Source of the DNA: Osedax fenrisi
Lineage: Eukaryota; Annelida; Polychaeta; Sabellida; Siboglinidae
DNA length: 64,000 nt
Direction of reading: 5' to 3'
Assembly: GCA_964019155.1 (NCBI GenBank)
Contig: OZ025244.1
Span: 21,185,376 to 21,249,375, forward strand
Shown here: piece by piece, positions 39,677 to 52,399 of the stretch
How the letters are laid out: every line of letters starts with the position of its first letter
Numbering within the stretch: the first letter of the stretch is position 1
Position numbers and translations under genes: made by a program
The notes under the pieces: model-generated
What the model was told of the DNA's origin: nothing
The model's database searches: none
Seen by the model: only the letters and a program-made list of their open reading frames with translations

Positions 39677-42572
39677 TTATAATATTAAAGATTATAATAG
39701 AATTAAATATAATTTGAATACAGATATATCAGTCATTATATTTAATATAAGGAGTTTTAATAAAAATATTAATAACTTTTTAATATTACTTGATACTTTA
39801 TATAATAAACCAGATATAATAATTCTTACTGAAACTTGGTTAATAAATACTGATGACCCGTCAATATATTTTAATAATTATAATATGTTTTTAAATAATC
39901 GTACACTAAAAATTAAAAAAAGAGTTGGGGGTGTTGCTATACTTGTAAATAAATCGTTAGATGTACGCCTATGTGTAATAGACGAATTAACTATATCTAT
40001 TATAGATGATATTGAAATATTATCAATACAAATAAAAAATACAACTAAACATATACATATAATCTCAGCAATTTATAGATCTCCTAATAGTAATATTGAT
40101 TTTTTTAATGATTTATTTTATAATATATATTCCAAATTTTTAAATAATGAAATATATATATGTGGTGATTTTAATATAGATTTATCAAAATGTTCATTAA
40201 TTTCTAATAATTTTAAATATATACTAACACAATTAGGACTAACAGCTAATATAACAATACCGACTCATTATTCCAACTCAACTATTGATAATATACTTTC
40301 TAATAATGATCATATAACAAATTATGGAACCATTGATACTGATATAACAGATCATTGTATTTTATTTTTTATATTTACATCATTTTCTCGGGTTAAAAAA
40401 TGTGATAATAAAGTGATGTATATTAGAAATTGTAATCAACAAAATATTGAATATTTAAAAAATGATTTTATAAATATAAACTGGCAAATAGTATTATCGG
40501 AAATGACAGATCCTTCTATATGTTATAATAATTTTATTAATATTTTAAATGATATAGTCAACACAAATTGTCCTTTAATTAAAAAAAAAGCCAACATAAA
40601 TACCCCGTATAATCCTTGGCTAACTAATAAATTAAAGAATGCAATAAAAAAGAAAAATAAATTATTCAGTTTATATAAATCTACTAAGTGCATGTCTATA
40701 CTAAATAGATATACAAAATTAAAGATTAAAATCAAGAAAAATATAAAATACGATAAAAATAATTACTATAAGCAACTTTTTTCACATAATAAACAAGAAG
40801 ATAATTGAAAATAATTAATAAATTAATAAAAAGAAAAGAAAATGAGTATCCATCTATATTTATTTATAAGGATATTGAAATATATGATGAAATAGATCAA
40901 TGCAATTGTTTTAATAAGTATTTTGTAAAAATAGGAAAAACCATAAATAATGCTATTGAAATTTCATCAGAAAAAAATAGTTTTAAACAATTTTTAATAA
41001 AATATTCTAAAAGTTTTTATTTTTTACCAATAACAAATAATGAAATTATTAATGTAGCAGATAGAATGAAGTCAAAACACTCAAAAGATATAAATAATTA
41101 TAATATGTATTTAATAAAAGAAATTATATATGAAATATTGATTCCACTTAATCATTTATTTAATTTATGCATTGATAAATCAATATATCCGGATAATATG
41201 AAAGATGCAATAATTAAACCAATATATAAAAATAATAATATCCAATTAATAACTAATTATAGACCTATTTCTTTATTACCACAAATAAGTAAAATATTCG
41301 AAAAAATCATATATAATAGACTATCAAATTTTATACATAAAAATAATATAATTAATAATAATCAATATGGCTTCATACCAAACTCCAATACAACTTTATC
41401 ATTAATAAATATACAACATTTTATTTAAAAAAATACTAATAATAATAAAAAAGTAGCAACAATATTTTTAGATCTTAAAAAAGCTTTTGATGTCGTAGAT
41501 CATAATATATTAATTGATAAATTAGAATCGTATGGATTCAGAGGTAAAATGAAAACATTTTTAAAAAGTTATTTATATAAAAGATATATTGTTACAAGAA
41601 TAAATGATTCATTATCATCGAAGGATTGTATAGAATATGGAGTACCCCAAGGATCAGTTCTTGGGCCTCTTTTTTTATATTATTTATTAATGATATGCCA
41701 ACTATTTTGAAAAATGCAGTCAATATTAATCTAAACTTATATGCAGATGATACATCACTTACAATATATGCAGACAACAATGAATTATTAACTAAATACC
41801 TACAATTGTATATCGATAAATTAGTATATTGGTTCAATATCAATAAACTAAAACTGAATATTGGAAAAACAAAAATTTTACCTTTTATGAATGCTAGAAT
41901 ATTAAAAGATATATATTGGAAATTCTAAAATTGAAATTGTAGGTAGCTACAAATTTCTAGGATTAATTTTAGATCAACATTTAACTTTTAAAAAACATAT
42001 AGAATATCTAGCTAATAAATTATCATCAATGATATATTTTATGAAAAAAGTTTCGTTTTTAAGTACTGAAAATATGATTATATTATATAACTCTTTTTTT
42101 TTATCTAATATTTCTTATGGCATAGAAATATGGGGAAATACCTATAAATCAAATATAAATATTATTATGTTATTGCAAAAAAAAATTATCAGAATTATTA
42201 ACAAAAAAAATCTTAAATTTAAATCTATTACCTTTAATCAGATTATCAAATACATCTGAATTATTTATTAGTAATAATATTCTAAAATTAAATGATCTGG
42301 TGATGTTTAGAAATATTATATTAATTTATAAATTGCTAAATAAAAATTACAAAATTGATTTTAATGAATATTTTACATTAAATAAACGTAATGATAGATT
42401 CATTTTACCATTAATGAAAACTACAAAATACCAAAATACAATATTCTTCAAAGGTATAAAGTATTATAATGATATAATATTTGGTAATATTCTTAAAAAA
42501 AATAAAATAACAAATATAAATAAATTAAAAAAAGTTATGAAATTGTTTTTCGTTAACCAATATAAAATATAA
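39651..42572 (+). pseudogene. LINE ORF2, endonuclease plus reverse transcriptase, frameshifted
   Basis: The 5' frame (39651-40808) encodes an endonuclease with FNIRSFNKNINNF, DIIILTETWL, YICGDFNIDLS and DHCILFF. The reverse transcriptase continues in other frames: NYRPISLLPQISKIFEKI at about 41250-41310, DLKKAFDVVDHNI at about 41470, YGVPQGSVLGPL at about 41635-41670, and LYADDTSLT at about 41740. The C-terminal part is at 41940-42572. There is a frameshift near 40805, a nonsense codon at 41426-41428, a frameshift in a T run near 41670, and further shifts near 41925 and 42255. It is an inactive CR1/L2-like element with no RNase H. Confidence 0.9.
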
Positions 42573-44811
42573 CACTTATGTGTGATGTTTAATAATATTA
42601 AAAATATATTATTTCTTCTAATATTATATTGTAAATTAAACAAATATTTTATATTATAAAACTTTATTAAAAAATCAGTATTAAATAGGTATTTCTCCAT
42701 ATAAATGTTACATTTTTACATATTTTACATTTTTATATATTTTACATCATATAACTAAACACAAAAAATTAAAAAAAAAACAGTATTACAAATTAGAAGT
42801 ATTAAAAACATAAAAAAAACAGTATTAAATGTTTAAAAAATTTTAAAATTACTATTTATCAAAACTATTTTATATTTATTTTTCAAATTTTACGTTTTAT
42901 ATATATAACTTTACATAACTAATAATAAAAAAAAAACTAAACAGTATTAAAAATTAAAAGTATTAAAACAATAAAAAACAGTATTTAAATTAAAACAATT
43001 ATAAACAGTATTAATAACCTATAGTAACCTACAAATATATATATATATCAATATTATTAAAATTGACATAAAATATGTGATACAAATATTTAGATTCTTT
43101 ATAAATATTATATTACAATTATGAAAAATGTATTAATTATATTTTATACTTTGTTTTGGATGCTAATATGGGAATCAAATATTTGTTTTAGTTTTGTTTT
43201 ATTCTTTCTTTTATATTTTGTTTTAGTTTTGTTTTATTGTTTATTTTAATATCTATTTTGAGTACCAGTAAACTCGGACCAGGTAAATTCGGACCAGGTA
43301 AACTCGGACCACTTTTGAGGTAAACTCGGACCACTTTTAAAGTAATCTCGGACCACTTTTTAAAAACATAAAGTAAACTCGGACCACTTATTAAAATAAC
43401 TATATTTTGTATATTTCTATAATATAATATGCTTTAACTTACTTCCACCTTATATAATTATATTATATCTGTTAAATAAATTATAAAAAGAGTCATTTAA
43501 TATGATATTTTTATGGAATTATATATTTAAATAGGTAAACATTTAATTTGAACTCGGACCACTTTTGAAGTAAACTCGGACCACTTATGAAGTAAACTCG
43601 GACCACTTGTGAAGTAAACTCGGACCACTTGTGAAGTAAACTCGGACCACTTATTAAAAACATAAAGAAGATTCGGACCAACCGTATAAACTATATATTG
43701 TATATTTCTAACATATAATATGCTTTAACTTATAAGTTAAAAGTATAATATCACTGTATATAATTGCGAGTATTCCGATATTACTACACATACATAATTT
43801 ATCATTTAATAACATTAATAACGTTTAATAACTTAACATAATTTAAATTGTCGTATATCACCACAGAGTTAGAGAGAAATTTCTGCTCATCGAAAGCTCA
43901 TCGCTTTCACTGATTCTCCTTAGACATTGTCTATAAACTGAATTCATTCATTCATTCATATATTCATATACTATATATAATATATATAATATATCATTAT
44001 TAATTAATTAATCATAGATTATAAACACGATTATTTGGAATATATTTACAAATATGTGAAAATCTGGCTTTATTTAGATTATAATTTGGGGTAATACACT
44101 CTCCACAATAATATTTTATATATAATATTTGAAATGATGTATCGTAATTTTATAATTGTGTATCTAAATAAATTAATATTAAATTTTCAAAATTCTATAC
44201 AAATTCATATAATTAAATAATGATAATTTATGGATTTATATAAAACTGTGTTTTGTTTACATTATTAATGTTATATTATATATAACTTATATATTATTGT
44301 TAACTACCCAAACCTATATCTGTATTACATTCATAGCATTTTATTATTAGTTTAATATCAGTCATATCATCGATATAATCCTGATAAGTTTTGCTCAAAT
44401 ATGCATATATAAATAATTAGAAAAAGTGTATGCTAAATAAGCATAATATATATAAAAATAAAAACTACAACTATCATAACATACATGATATACGTACATG
44501 ATATATATATAAATATATATACGTAAAAGTACACTCGACATTTACCCCCAATAAAGTAGTATATTCGATAGCGATAACCTAACGTATACGACGTTACATA
44601 ACAATGTTGTGGTGTTATTGTATAAGAGCGTAACCAAGGTTATCTCGCGCATGCGTGCCCGCTATAACAATGTATTAACGACGTGTTAACATGATTCATT
44701 ATGCATGAACGTATCACTAATAATATTCCCTCGTTGGTTATATATGATGAATATCTATATACTAAAGTATATAATACTTTCTATATATAGCAAAACTCAT
44801 GTTGTAAATAT

Positions 44812-44861
<50 letters not shown>

Positions 44862-45300
44862 CCTATAGGCATATAGCCTACACATATACATTATAAATAT
44901 AACAAATATATATGTGTATATATATATGCTAATAATTATAAGAATAATTTATATGATATAAAATGAATTTGACTATTATATTAAAATGTAATAAGTAATA
45001 AGTTATTATTTTATTTGTATTACAATATGAATACAGTACTTTTATCACCTATATACTTATGAACAATTATGAAATATAATTTTAATTATATCTAATTTAT
45101 CAATAGAAATATATTATAAATAACTTTAAAATATTAAATTGTTATTCTAAATACCCCATTTATATACTTTGATAAGTTAGATCAACACCTTAGAACAATT
45201 TATCCATATATTCAATAAATACATATAGTCGAACAGAATACAAAATCTCAAAAATTATATTTACTAAATAATAAATAAAGTATTCTATATTTATTTATTT
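42573..45300. other. AT-rich stretch after the two-ORF LINE
   Basis: The first 450 bp repeat acagtattaaa-type motifs and may be the 3' end of the LINE. The TCGGACC arrays follow (listed separately). Then come an ATTC tetranucleotide run (43941-43960), an isolated less AT-rich patch with a cgcgcatgcgtgc sequence at 44646-44658 that resembles an NRF1 site, and an (AT)n at 44816-44852. No gene is recognised. Confidence 0.6.
43268..43735. repeat. Duplicated array of the AAACTCGGACCAC motif
   Basis: Six copies of a 12-bp motif with 7-15 bp spacers (43268-43391) are followed by a tail reading tatattttgtatatttct and atatgctttaactta. After about 100 bp a second set of six copies (43549-43680) is followed by the same tail. 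The array plus tail is thus a tandem duplication. The regularity suggests protein-binding sites, as in the subterminal regions of some DNA transposons. Confidence 0.75.
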
Positions 45301-45308
45301 ATATATAT

Positions 45309-45586
45309 ACGGACATATTGCACCACTAACGCATACATTACATATACGAAGAACACGCAGGCCATTGTTATCGAAGTGAGGAAGAAATCATAAAAGATGT
45401 TTTGTTGTGGACGTCGAACCATGGAACAACAAAGATTGGACGACCGACATAAACTTATGTAAAAAGCTATGCGATGATACGGGACTAACGACTGAATAAC
45501 TAAAGACAACAATGAAATATAGGAATACGTGGAAGAAAATTGTTGAAAGTTCTCGGGAAACAATCCCTATCCGGTAAGGTAAGGTA
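45309..45586 (+). pseudogene. 5'-truncated 3' end of the RTE-like LINE
   Basis: The + strand translation, with frameshifts, contains IRRTR, LCDDTGLTTE, TWKKIVESSRETIPIR and the GGTAAGGTAAGGTA tail, matching the last ~95 codons of the intact element in unit A. 5' truncation is usual for LINE insertions. Confidence 0.88.
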
Positions 45587-45589
45587 TTG

Positions 45590-46120
45590 TATTATTAATT
45601 TTTTTTAATTTCTAATTTAGTTTAAATAATTTTTATATTTAGCATTATAATGTATATTTTCATATTTGTAGTTTCATTACATATTATTATATATGGCTGT
45701 TTTTGGGTACAGGATTGGATATGATTGAGTATGTTAGGGAGGTATAGTATACTATCATAGCATATATGCATCGGAGAATAAGGATATCAGTGTTTACACC
45801 TCTGGCAATGGTGGGATATCCCAAATGATATAGGATTTGGAGCACCTTTACCTGAAAGGTGATATTCTACGCATCCTGGATATACTGGGTGTCAATGGTA
45901 GTATCCTATATTGTACTTCGTAGCAGCCTATTATCTTGTATTGTTTATAATTTTAAAAAATGTGTATTTATATTTAAAATTTTTATGTTTATTTCATTTA
46001 TATTTAATTTAGTAGTATCAAAGGGCTTTGGTAGTATTATAGATTTTTTGTAATATTTTATATTATATTACAGTTTTAAGACAATATCATATTTTTATAC
46101 ATATTTTCATAGAACTTATA

Positions 46121-46159
<39 letters not shown>

Positions 46160-47160
46160 AGTATATGTAGTATGCTAAGTACTTATATAACTGTATCTAT
46201 GTATTTATAAATATGTTGTGCACTAAGTATAAAGTGTTATGTAATTTAGATAAATGTTGATTTAATATATTTTGATATTTGTATTTTTATATAATTTGAT
46301 TTCAGTTTTGTAAATTACAAATGGTAAACGTGGCTTGAACGAATTTAAATGTTATGTAATTTGGATGAATGTTGATTTGATATTTTCGGTTATTTGTTTA
46401 ATTGATAGCTGTTTTGTAAATTGTAAAAGAGAGCGTAGTTTATAATTATATTAACTAGTTTTATATAGTTATCTAATTAGAGATACGCCCGCTATGCCCA
46501 TCACGTGATCTCGTTATTATCAAGAAGTTCAGTATGATATGGTGTATTACTAATAAATTATTAGTGAAAACAGCATAATCTGAAAGACTAGTAAATCATA
46601 TCATATTAATTGTAAGAACTTCTCGATAGATACATATTTAATCATGATTGTTTATATTTATGATGTTTCATATGTATCCATATTTGTTTTAGTTTGAGGT
46701 TTCCTCCATTCTCGATTCGACCAACACGTCCATCCTCCATTCCCCACCAATATACACCCACAAACACACCAAATTTCCCATCCACGTCCATCCACGAACC
46801 ACACCACATTCCCCATCCACGTACAGTCGTTTCCATTCAATAAATATATAACCTGGCGAGAACAATTATTCTCTATTTTCCGAAAACAACATATATATTT
46901 TATTATATATTATCGTTTATTAATTTATTTCTCGTAATCTCGTAAATAGGTGAATGACCAGATAAGCTTTTGCTTTTCCATTCATCTAGGCTTTTTTAAG
47001 AATATTAATGAAGACTTAGCGAGTTGTCTTTTTACTTTTAATTATTTTTGTTAATACTTTCATCGATATCTATTTATTTATATGAATTTCATATAACTTA
47101 TATAGTGATAATAGTGAAATATTTAATTTCATACACATACATGTGTATATCTATGGTTTA
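45590..47160. other. Unassigned stretch
   Basis: No gene is recognised. It contains a less AT-rich part at 45690-45900 with several small inverted pairs, an (AT)n at 46128-46157, an isolated atcacgtgat at 46500-46509, and a C-rich patch (46705-46840) with repeated ccatcca-type sequence that produces short spurious frames on the - strand. Confidence 0.55.
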
Positions 47161-47164
47161 TGAT

Positions 47165-49519
47165 GATGATGGTGATAGGTATTTATTTAGACACTAAAAT
47201 AATATTATATTCTAGAGAGTGTGAGAACGAATAAAACGAGAAAACAAAAATACGAGGTAAAACAAAGAATTTGGATACGATAACATTGGGGTTGTCAATG
47301 ATAATTTTTTTAATTCTTTTTTTGAATAATGTGAATGTCAGATATATGTTTTCATTAATTTTATCGGTAGCCTCTTCCAGATATTCGAAGCTTCCCTGTG
47401 AAAAGTTTTGTTTCCAAATTTTGTAAATTTGTAAGGTGGTTCTTCTAAGAGGGGTGTAGAGGAGGATCACAGTAGACGGGTGTTATTACTATATATATAT
47501 AAAGTCATCAAATAATGGAGTGGGTTATGTGGTTATCAGTATTTTATGGAGAAGAGTCAGTGTTTTGTAGTTAATTTGTTGAGTTGTAATAAGCCAGTTA
47601 AGTTGTAGTCGCAGTTTGGTCACATAAATAGTATAGTCGGTAGTTTTTAGTTGGTATATGGTTCGTATTGATATGTTGATAATTCGGTCTAGTTTAGAAA
47701 TAGAGGCAGTTTTTGTACCAATGAGGAAGGTGTTACAATAATGTAGTCTAGAGAGAATAAGTGAGTGCGTGAGGAGTTTGGCCGTAGGGAATTCAATGAA
47801 AGGTCGAATTTTCCTAATATTGTATTGAAAGTGCGAGGTCGTCTTTATTAGTGAGGTGATATGATCACCAGAGTATAATGTAGGGTTGAGGGTAATCCCA
47901 ATATACTTAACGGTACAAGACGGAGTGATTGGCGAGGTGTCGATGTAGAGTATTGGACAATTTTCTAAGTTGGAGTTAGCGTTAATGTTGAGTAGTTCGG
48001 TTTTAGTACCGTTAAGTTACAAGTGGTTAGATGTTAACCACTTATGTATAGTATCCATGCAGAGTTGTAATTCAATATAATATGTGGTTTCGGAGTGTAA
48101 TTCAATGTCGTCGGCGTAGAGTTTATAGTGAACATTGGGGAAGGTATTTAGTTTACTTGAGAGGGGTAGTATGTAAATCGCGAAGATGATGGGCGAGAGG
48201 ATAGAACCTTGATGAACACCTTAATACAGTTTGCGGGGTGATGAAAATTTGTCATGAATTTTGACCGAAAATTAGCGATCAGGAATAAAGTTAGAGATAC
48301 ATTTTAGCACAGTTCCGGTAATTCCTATTTTTTCTATTCGGGTTAAAAGGATATAGTGGTCAAGGGTATCGAATGCCGAGGAAAGGTCAAGGAAGATTGC
48401 TTGGGTTGGTGATTTATTATCAGCTGATAATAGAAGGTTATCCATGAGCTGTATTATGGAAGTTTACGTACTATGGTTGGGTCTAAAAGCATGTTGTTTC
48501 GGATCTAGGATGTTGAAATGGTTTAAGAAGTATATGAGTTGGTAGTAAACAGTTTTTTCAAGTAGTTTTGCGAGTAGGAGTAGTTAGGAAATTGGTCGGT
48601 AGTTGGAAAGTATAGCTTGGTCAGCTGTGGGTTTTTTCAATATCGGGATTATAGTTGTGTGTTACATTTTGGATGGGAATATCACCCGTGGAGAGCGATA
48701 TATTGATAATATCTGCAAATATGATACATAGTTGGTCAGATAGAATCTTTGTAACAATTAGAGGTAGTACGTCAGTTGGGGAGCTAGATATCAGTATAAG
48801 ATGTTGAATATCGATTGAAGGGGTTAGAATGAAGTTTTGCATATACACTGGTGGGTAGTTAGGTAGCCTTTTAAGTTGGATATCGAGGCCGTGTTAGTAA
48901 GGTTGTTGTGAATGGTTTCGATATTCTTAGTAAATAAGTCAGCAAATGTATTGCAGAGAAGTTCATCGGGCATTTCAGTTAGTTGGGTTTGTTTAAATCG
49001 TCCTAGAAGACTATCCGTGATTTTGTAGAGATTTGTAATGTTAGTTCCAGCAGCAGTGATTTTAGATTGGTAGAATTCAGATTTTGTACGAAACATGTTA
49101 TGACGATAACTATTACGTGCTATAATAAAGTTAGAGTGGTTATGATGGGTAGGGTGTTCTGTAGAGTCTATCTAGTTGCCGGGTATGACTTTTAAGGTAA
49201 CAGAGTTCAGAGTTAAACCATGGAGAATTAGTATGTATAGATATTTTGGAGTAGATAAGTGGCACATGTTTGTCAAGTAGAACAGACAATGATGTGGTTA
49301 GAGATAAGGGGGCATGTACTGTAGTTAGTGTTGAGTTATAGAGATCAGTTTTAAACGATATATAGTCGATATTCTTTATTTTCCTATGATAACATACACA
49401 CCCCTGACAGTGCAGGGGTGTGTATGTTTTATAGGAGAGATTTAGTTGTGATGTCATTGAAAAATGACCAGTTAGCAGTGTTGATTGTTGAGGTGGGTAG
49501 TGTATAAGGTTAGAGTTGG

Positions 49520-49525
<6 letters not shown>
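47165..49525 (-). pseudogene. Decayed CR1/L2-like LINE
   Basis: On the - strand, going 5' to 3': a linker segment with SFKTDLYNSTL and NSPWFNSELCYLK (about 49140-49440), LCIIFADIINISLSTGDIP (48700), GVHQGSILSPIIF (about 48180-48220), HYKLYADDIELHSE at the catalytic site (about 48085-48140), and a C-terminal segment with LLYTPLRRTTLQ and a final LFKKRIKKIII (47300-47465). Stops and shifts are frequent. The endonuclease is missing, so it is 5'-truncated, next to the (AT)n at 49525-49561. The 3' end reads into ATCATCATCATAA-like sequence at about 47160. Confidence 0.85.
49383..49435. repeat. Perfect-arm hairpin inside the LINE relic
   Basis: aacatacacacccctg and caggggtgtgtatgtt are exact complements around a 6-nt loop, with partial pairing beyond to arms of about 23 nt. 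It interrupts the LINE reading frame region and is probably a local inverted duplication. Confidence 0.85.
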
Positions 49526-49563
<38 letters not shown>

Positions 49564-49800
49564 GACATATATCCTACGTGAATACACGTATATAGACGTA
49601 ATATATACGCATTTCATTATGTAATGGTCAATTGACCAGTGTCCAGAGTATAAGGAGCAGCCCAGTATACTATAGTCTATATACTATTCCCATGGGAATT
49701 GTGCAGGGAATCTATCACGAGTGGCAAATCAATATTTATTATTATTATTATTATTTACGTAATATTTCTACATAAGATAATTATCCTTATAGAGCTATAA

Positions 49801-49802
<2 letters not shown>

Positions 49803-49863
<61 letters not shown>
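49803..49863. repeat. (AT)n microsatellite
   Basis: About 30 TA units, one of the longest tracts in the window. Confidence 0.95.
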
Positions 49864-49867
<4 letters not shown>

Positions 49868-50030
49868 TATTATAATAACAACAAGCGATACAAATAATGG
49901 CATTGCTATAAATATTGTTATTGTGAACGATAACATAATATTTATATTACTTTATATGAAATACCCGGATTATTTTCTTCTCATATATTTGCACAATCCT
50001 GTAATGAAATCAATATAACTTATGATTGAA

Positions 50031-50068
50031 TAATTTAATAACACAAACGCGTTTGTGTTATTAAATTA
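50031..50068. repeat. Perfect 38-bp palindrome
   Basis: The two halves pair exactly around the centre ACGCGT, with arms taatttaataacacaaacg and the complement. A further small palindrome taccgcggta lies at 50071-50080. Confidence 0.95.
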
Positions 50069-50150
50069 AATACCGCGGTATACAACATTTTAAATATTGT
50101 TAAACAATAAAATAAATTGTGGCACTTAAACATATAATTAATTATTAATA

Positions 50151-50269
50151 TTAAGTTGTATTCTTTTAATGTATGTTGTGTAGATGAATTTAAATTAATG
50201 ATTATATGAATTCGTATAATCATTAATTAAATTCATATACACAACATACATTAAAAGAATACAACTTAA
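50151..50269. repeat. 119-bp inverted repeat
   Basis: Arms beginning ttaagttgtattcttttaat pair nearly perfectly with the right arm ending atacaacttaa, around a centre with gaattc. It could form a long hairpin or cruciform. No ORF lies within it. Confidence 0.92.
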
Positions 50270-51425
50270 CATATTGTAATACACCGAACGTATACGTTTA
50301 TGTAGTATACTACATAGGTGTGTGTTTATTTGTCTACGAACCATTTAGTTGTTCAATTCGGTACTTATATCCTACCTCATTCTCCAAATTAATATTAACC
50401 TATATGCGACGTTGTACAACTAAACAACATCATTAGTAGTCACCTGTTTATCCTTGTTCTCTAGTTCTCAACGTTTCATCTTCAAAACATTATACCCGGT
50501 ACAATGTGTGGACACTTGATAATAAATTATTTATAAATCAGATTATTGAAAGGCATTCTGATGAGTCAGAAAAACTTTAAATTATCTTTCTTTTATTAAA
50601 AATCATATAATGATGATACATATATAGGCCTATATATACATATCACGTAATATTAGCACTGATATCCTCAACACATCATACAATAATTATACAAGAAAAT
50701 TACCTCATCTATACATCTGAAGAAAAATGCCTTCCAATTTATAGAACATGTCAACTTTATAGCTATTTTCTTTTTTTGATAAATATTGGAAAACAAAATT
50801 GCATTAAGACTACCATACTCAAAATATATAGGTTACTCCTGTTTCATATTTTCCAAATATCATTTTAAATAACATTATTATATTTTCCCACTCATTCTTC
50901 CAATAATTTATGTTTTGTCGTTGATGACAAATTTCTCTTTAAGAATCATATATCACTCATTACAAACTCCTGCAACTTTCATCTATCAAAAATAGCAAAC
51001 TGCGAAAGTCACGATACAGAAAATGTATGTAGACAATGACTAATAATATTGTACTACCACGAGTCCAGTACAAGTAGTTATAACATATATTACAGCTGTT
51101 CTTCCCTAATTAACATAGTAAATGCTATACATTCTGCTCCGATAATTCATACTATCCATTAGGTATTTATTAATGTACACTAGTTTGTGTATACATCTGA
51201 TGTATTACAACTTCTGATCAATCACGATCAACTTCTCACCAACCAGCTGTAAACTCCGTTTTCTCTCCTCAATCCACACATATATATATTTACCCTACAC
51301 TATATTGTTGATATACTTCGATGATGTGCTATACCGCATTCTCTTCATTACCAAAATACCTATATCATTAGGAATTTCAGTAAAACACCGATACATTTTA
51401 GAATTCTAAGTAATTAGTTGAATTA
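50270..51425. other. Unassigned stretch
   Basis: Ordinary-looking, slightly less repetitive AT-rich DNA. I see no gene, known repeat or clear structure in it. Confidence 0.5.
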
Positions 51426-51430
51426 CTATG

Positions 51431-52396
51431 GGAAAGTAACCTGATAATGACACTTTAATAATAAATGGTCTTAACATTTTATGACTAACTATTTGTATTC
51501 AAAAAATAAAATGTATTAATATTATATATTATAGATATTATAATGATTTTAAAATTTTATTTACTCTTTTCATTCAATATATCAATTCAATACAATTTTC
51601 ATTCAATCATCCTATAATGGGGGTTTCCATATTCGGTACCCATGTCCTAATACGGACACCCTGTTTTATAATACGGATACCCTATAGGTTATATATATAA
51701 CTAGATAAACTATATATTATTGTTGTACCAATGAGATAACTTACAATTACATTATTTATAATTAATTTTATGAATAATTTAATATAATTTAATTAGTAAT
51801 TAATTTATTAATTGTTATTAATTAATTAATAATACAAGTTAAGTATCTAAATAATAACATTTTTATATTTAGCTTCATTGGTGGTATTAATATTATAACG
51901 CACTATTGCTATTTTATGAATATCAGAATAGTTCAACGCTGATTTGTTATAGGGTGTCCGACGGTCACTGTCCGTATTAAGACATCCAGAAGTCTGTATT
52001 TGGGACTTATATGACCTATATATAAATGCTTATAACTTAATTATTATTTGATAACAAATATAGAAATTATATATATATATATTGTTTAAAATGCTTTAAT
52101 TTTTAATAACATATCGTTATGTTTGTCGATTTTAATTTATCGATACATTTGTATATTCTTGAGAAGGTTGACAGTTGAAATTTGAAAGTTTACATTTTTT
52201 ATAAATTTAAAAGCGTAATGAAAAAAAGTAGTTTATTGGATATATCAGCGATATTTTCAATAATTAAAAAAATACTTATTAAACTATTTATATAATTATG
52301 AATATGTTATTCATTACAATTTTTTGTAGGATTTATAGTTTCTGATATACCGATAGTGTCCGTATTCGAGCACTGTCCGTATTATGTTACTTTCCC
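51431..52396. mobile_element. Inverted-repeat DNA element, copy 4
   Basis: An independent copy of the family in units A-C: left end gggaaagtaacctgataa, right end gttactttccc, with the same interior blocks and TGTCCGTATT motifs. The 4 bp CTAT flank both ends (51427-51430 and 52397-52400) and are a candidate target-site duplication. It is diverged from the other copies in the interior. No transposase is present. Confidence 0.75.
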
Positions 52397-52399
52397 CTA

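Noticed and set aside
46642..46840. Two short - strand frames rich in Trp and Gly
   Set aside because: They come from a C-rich repeated ccatcca-type patch. No domain or homologue pattern is visible.
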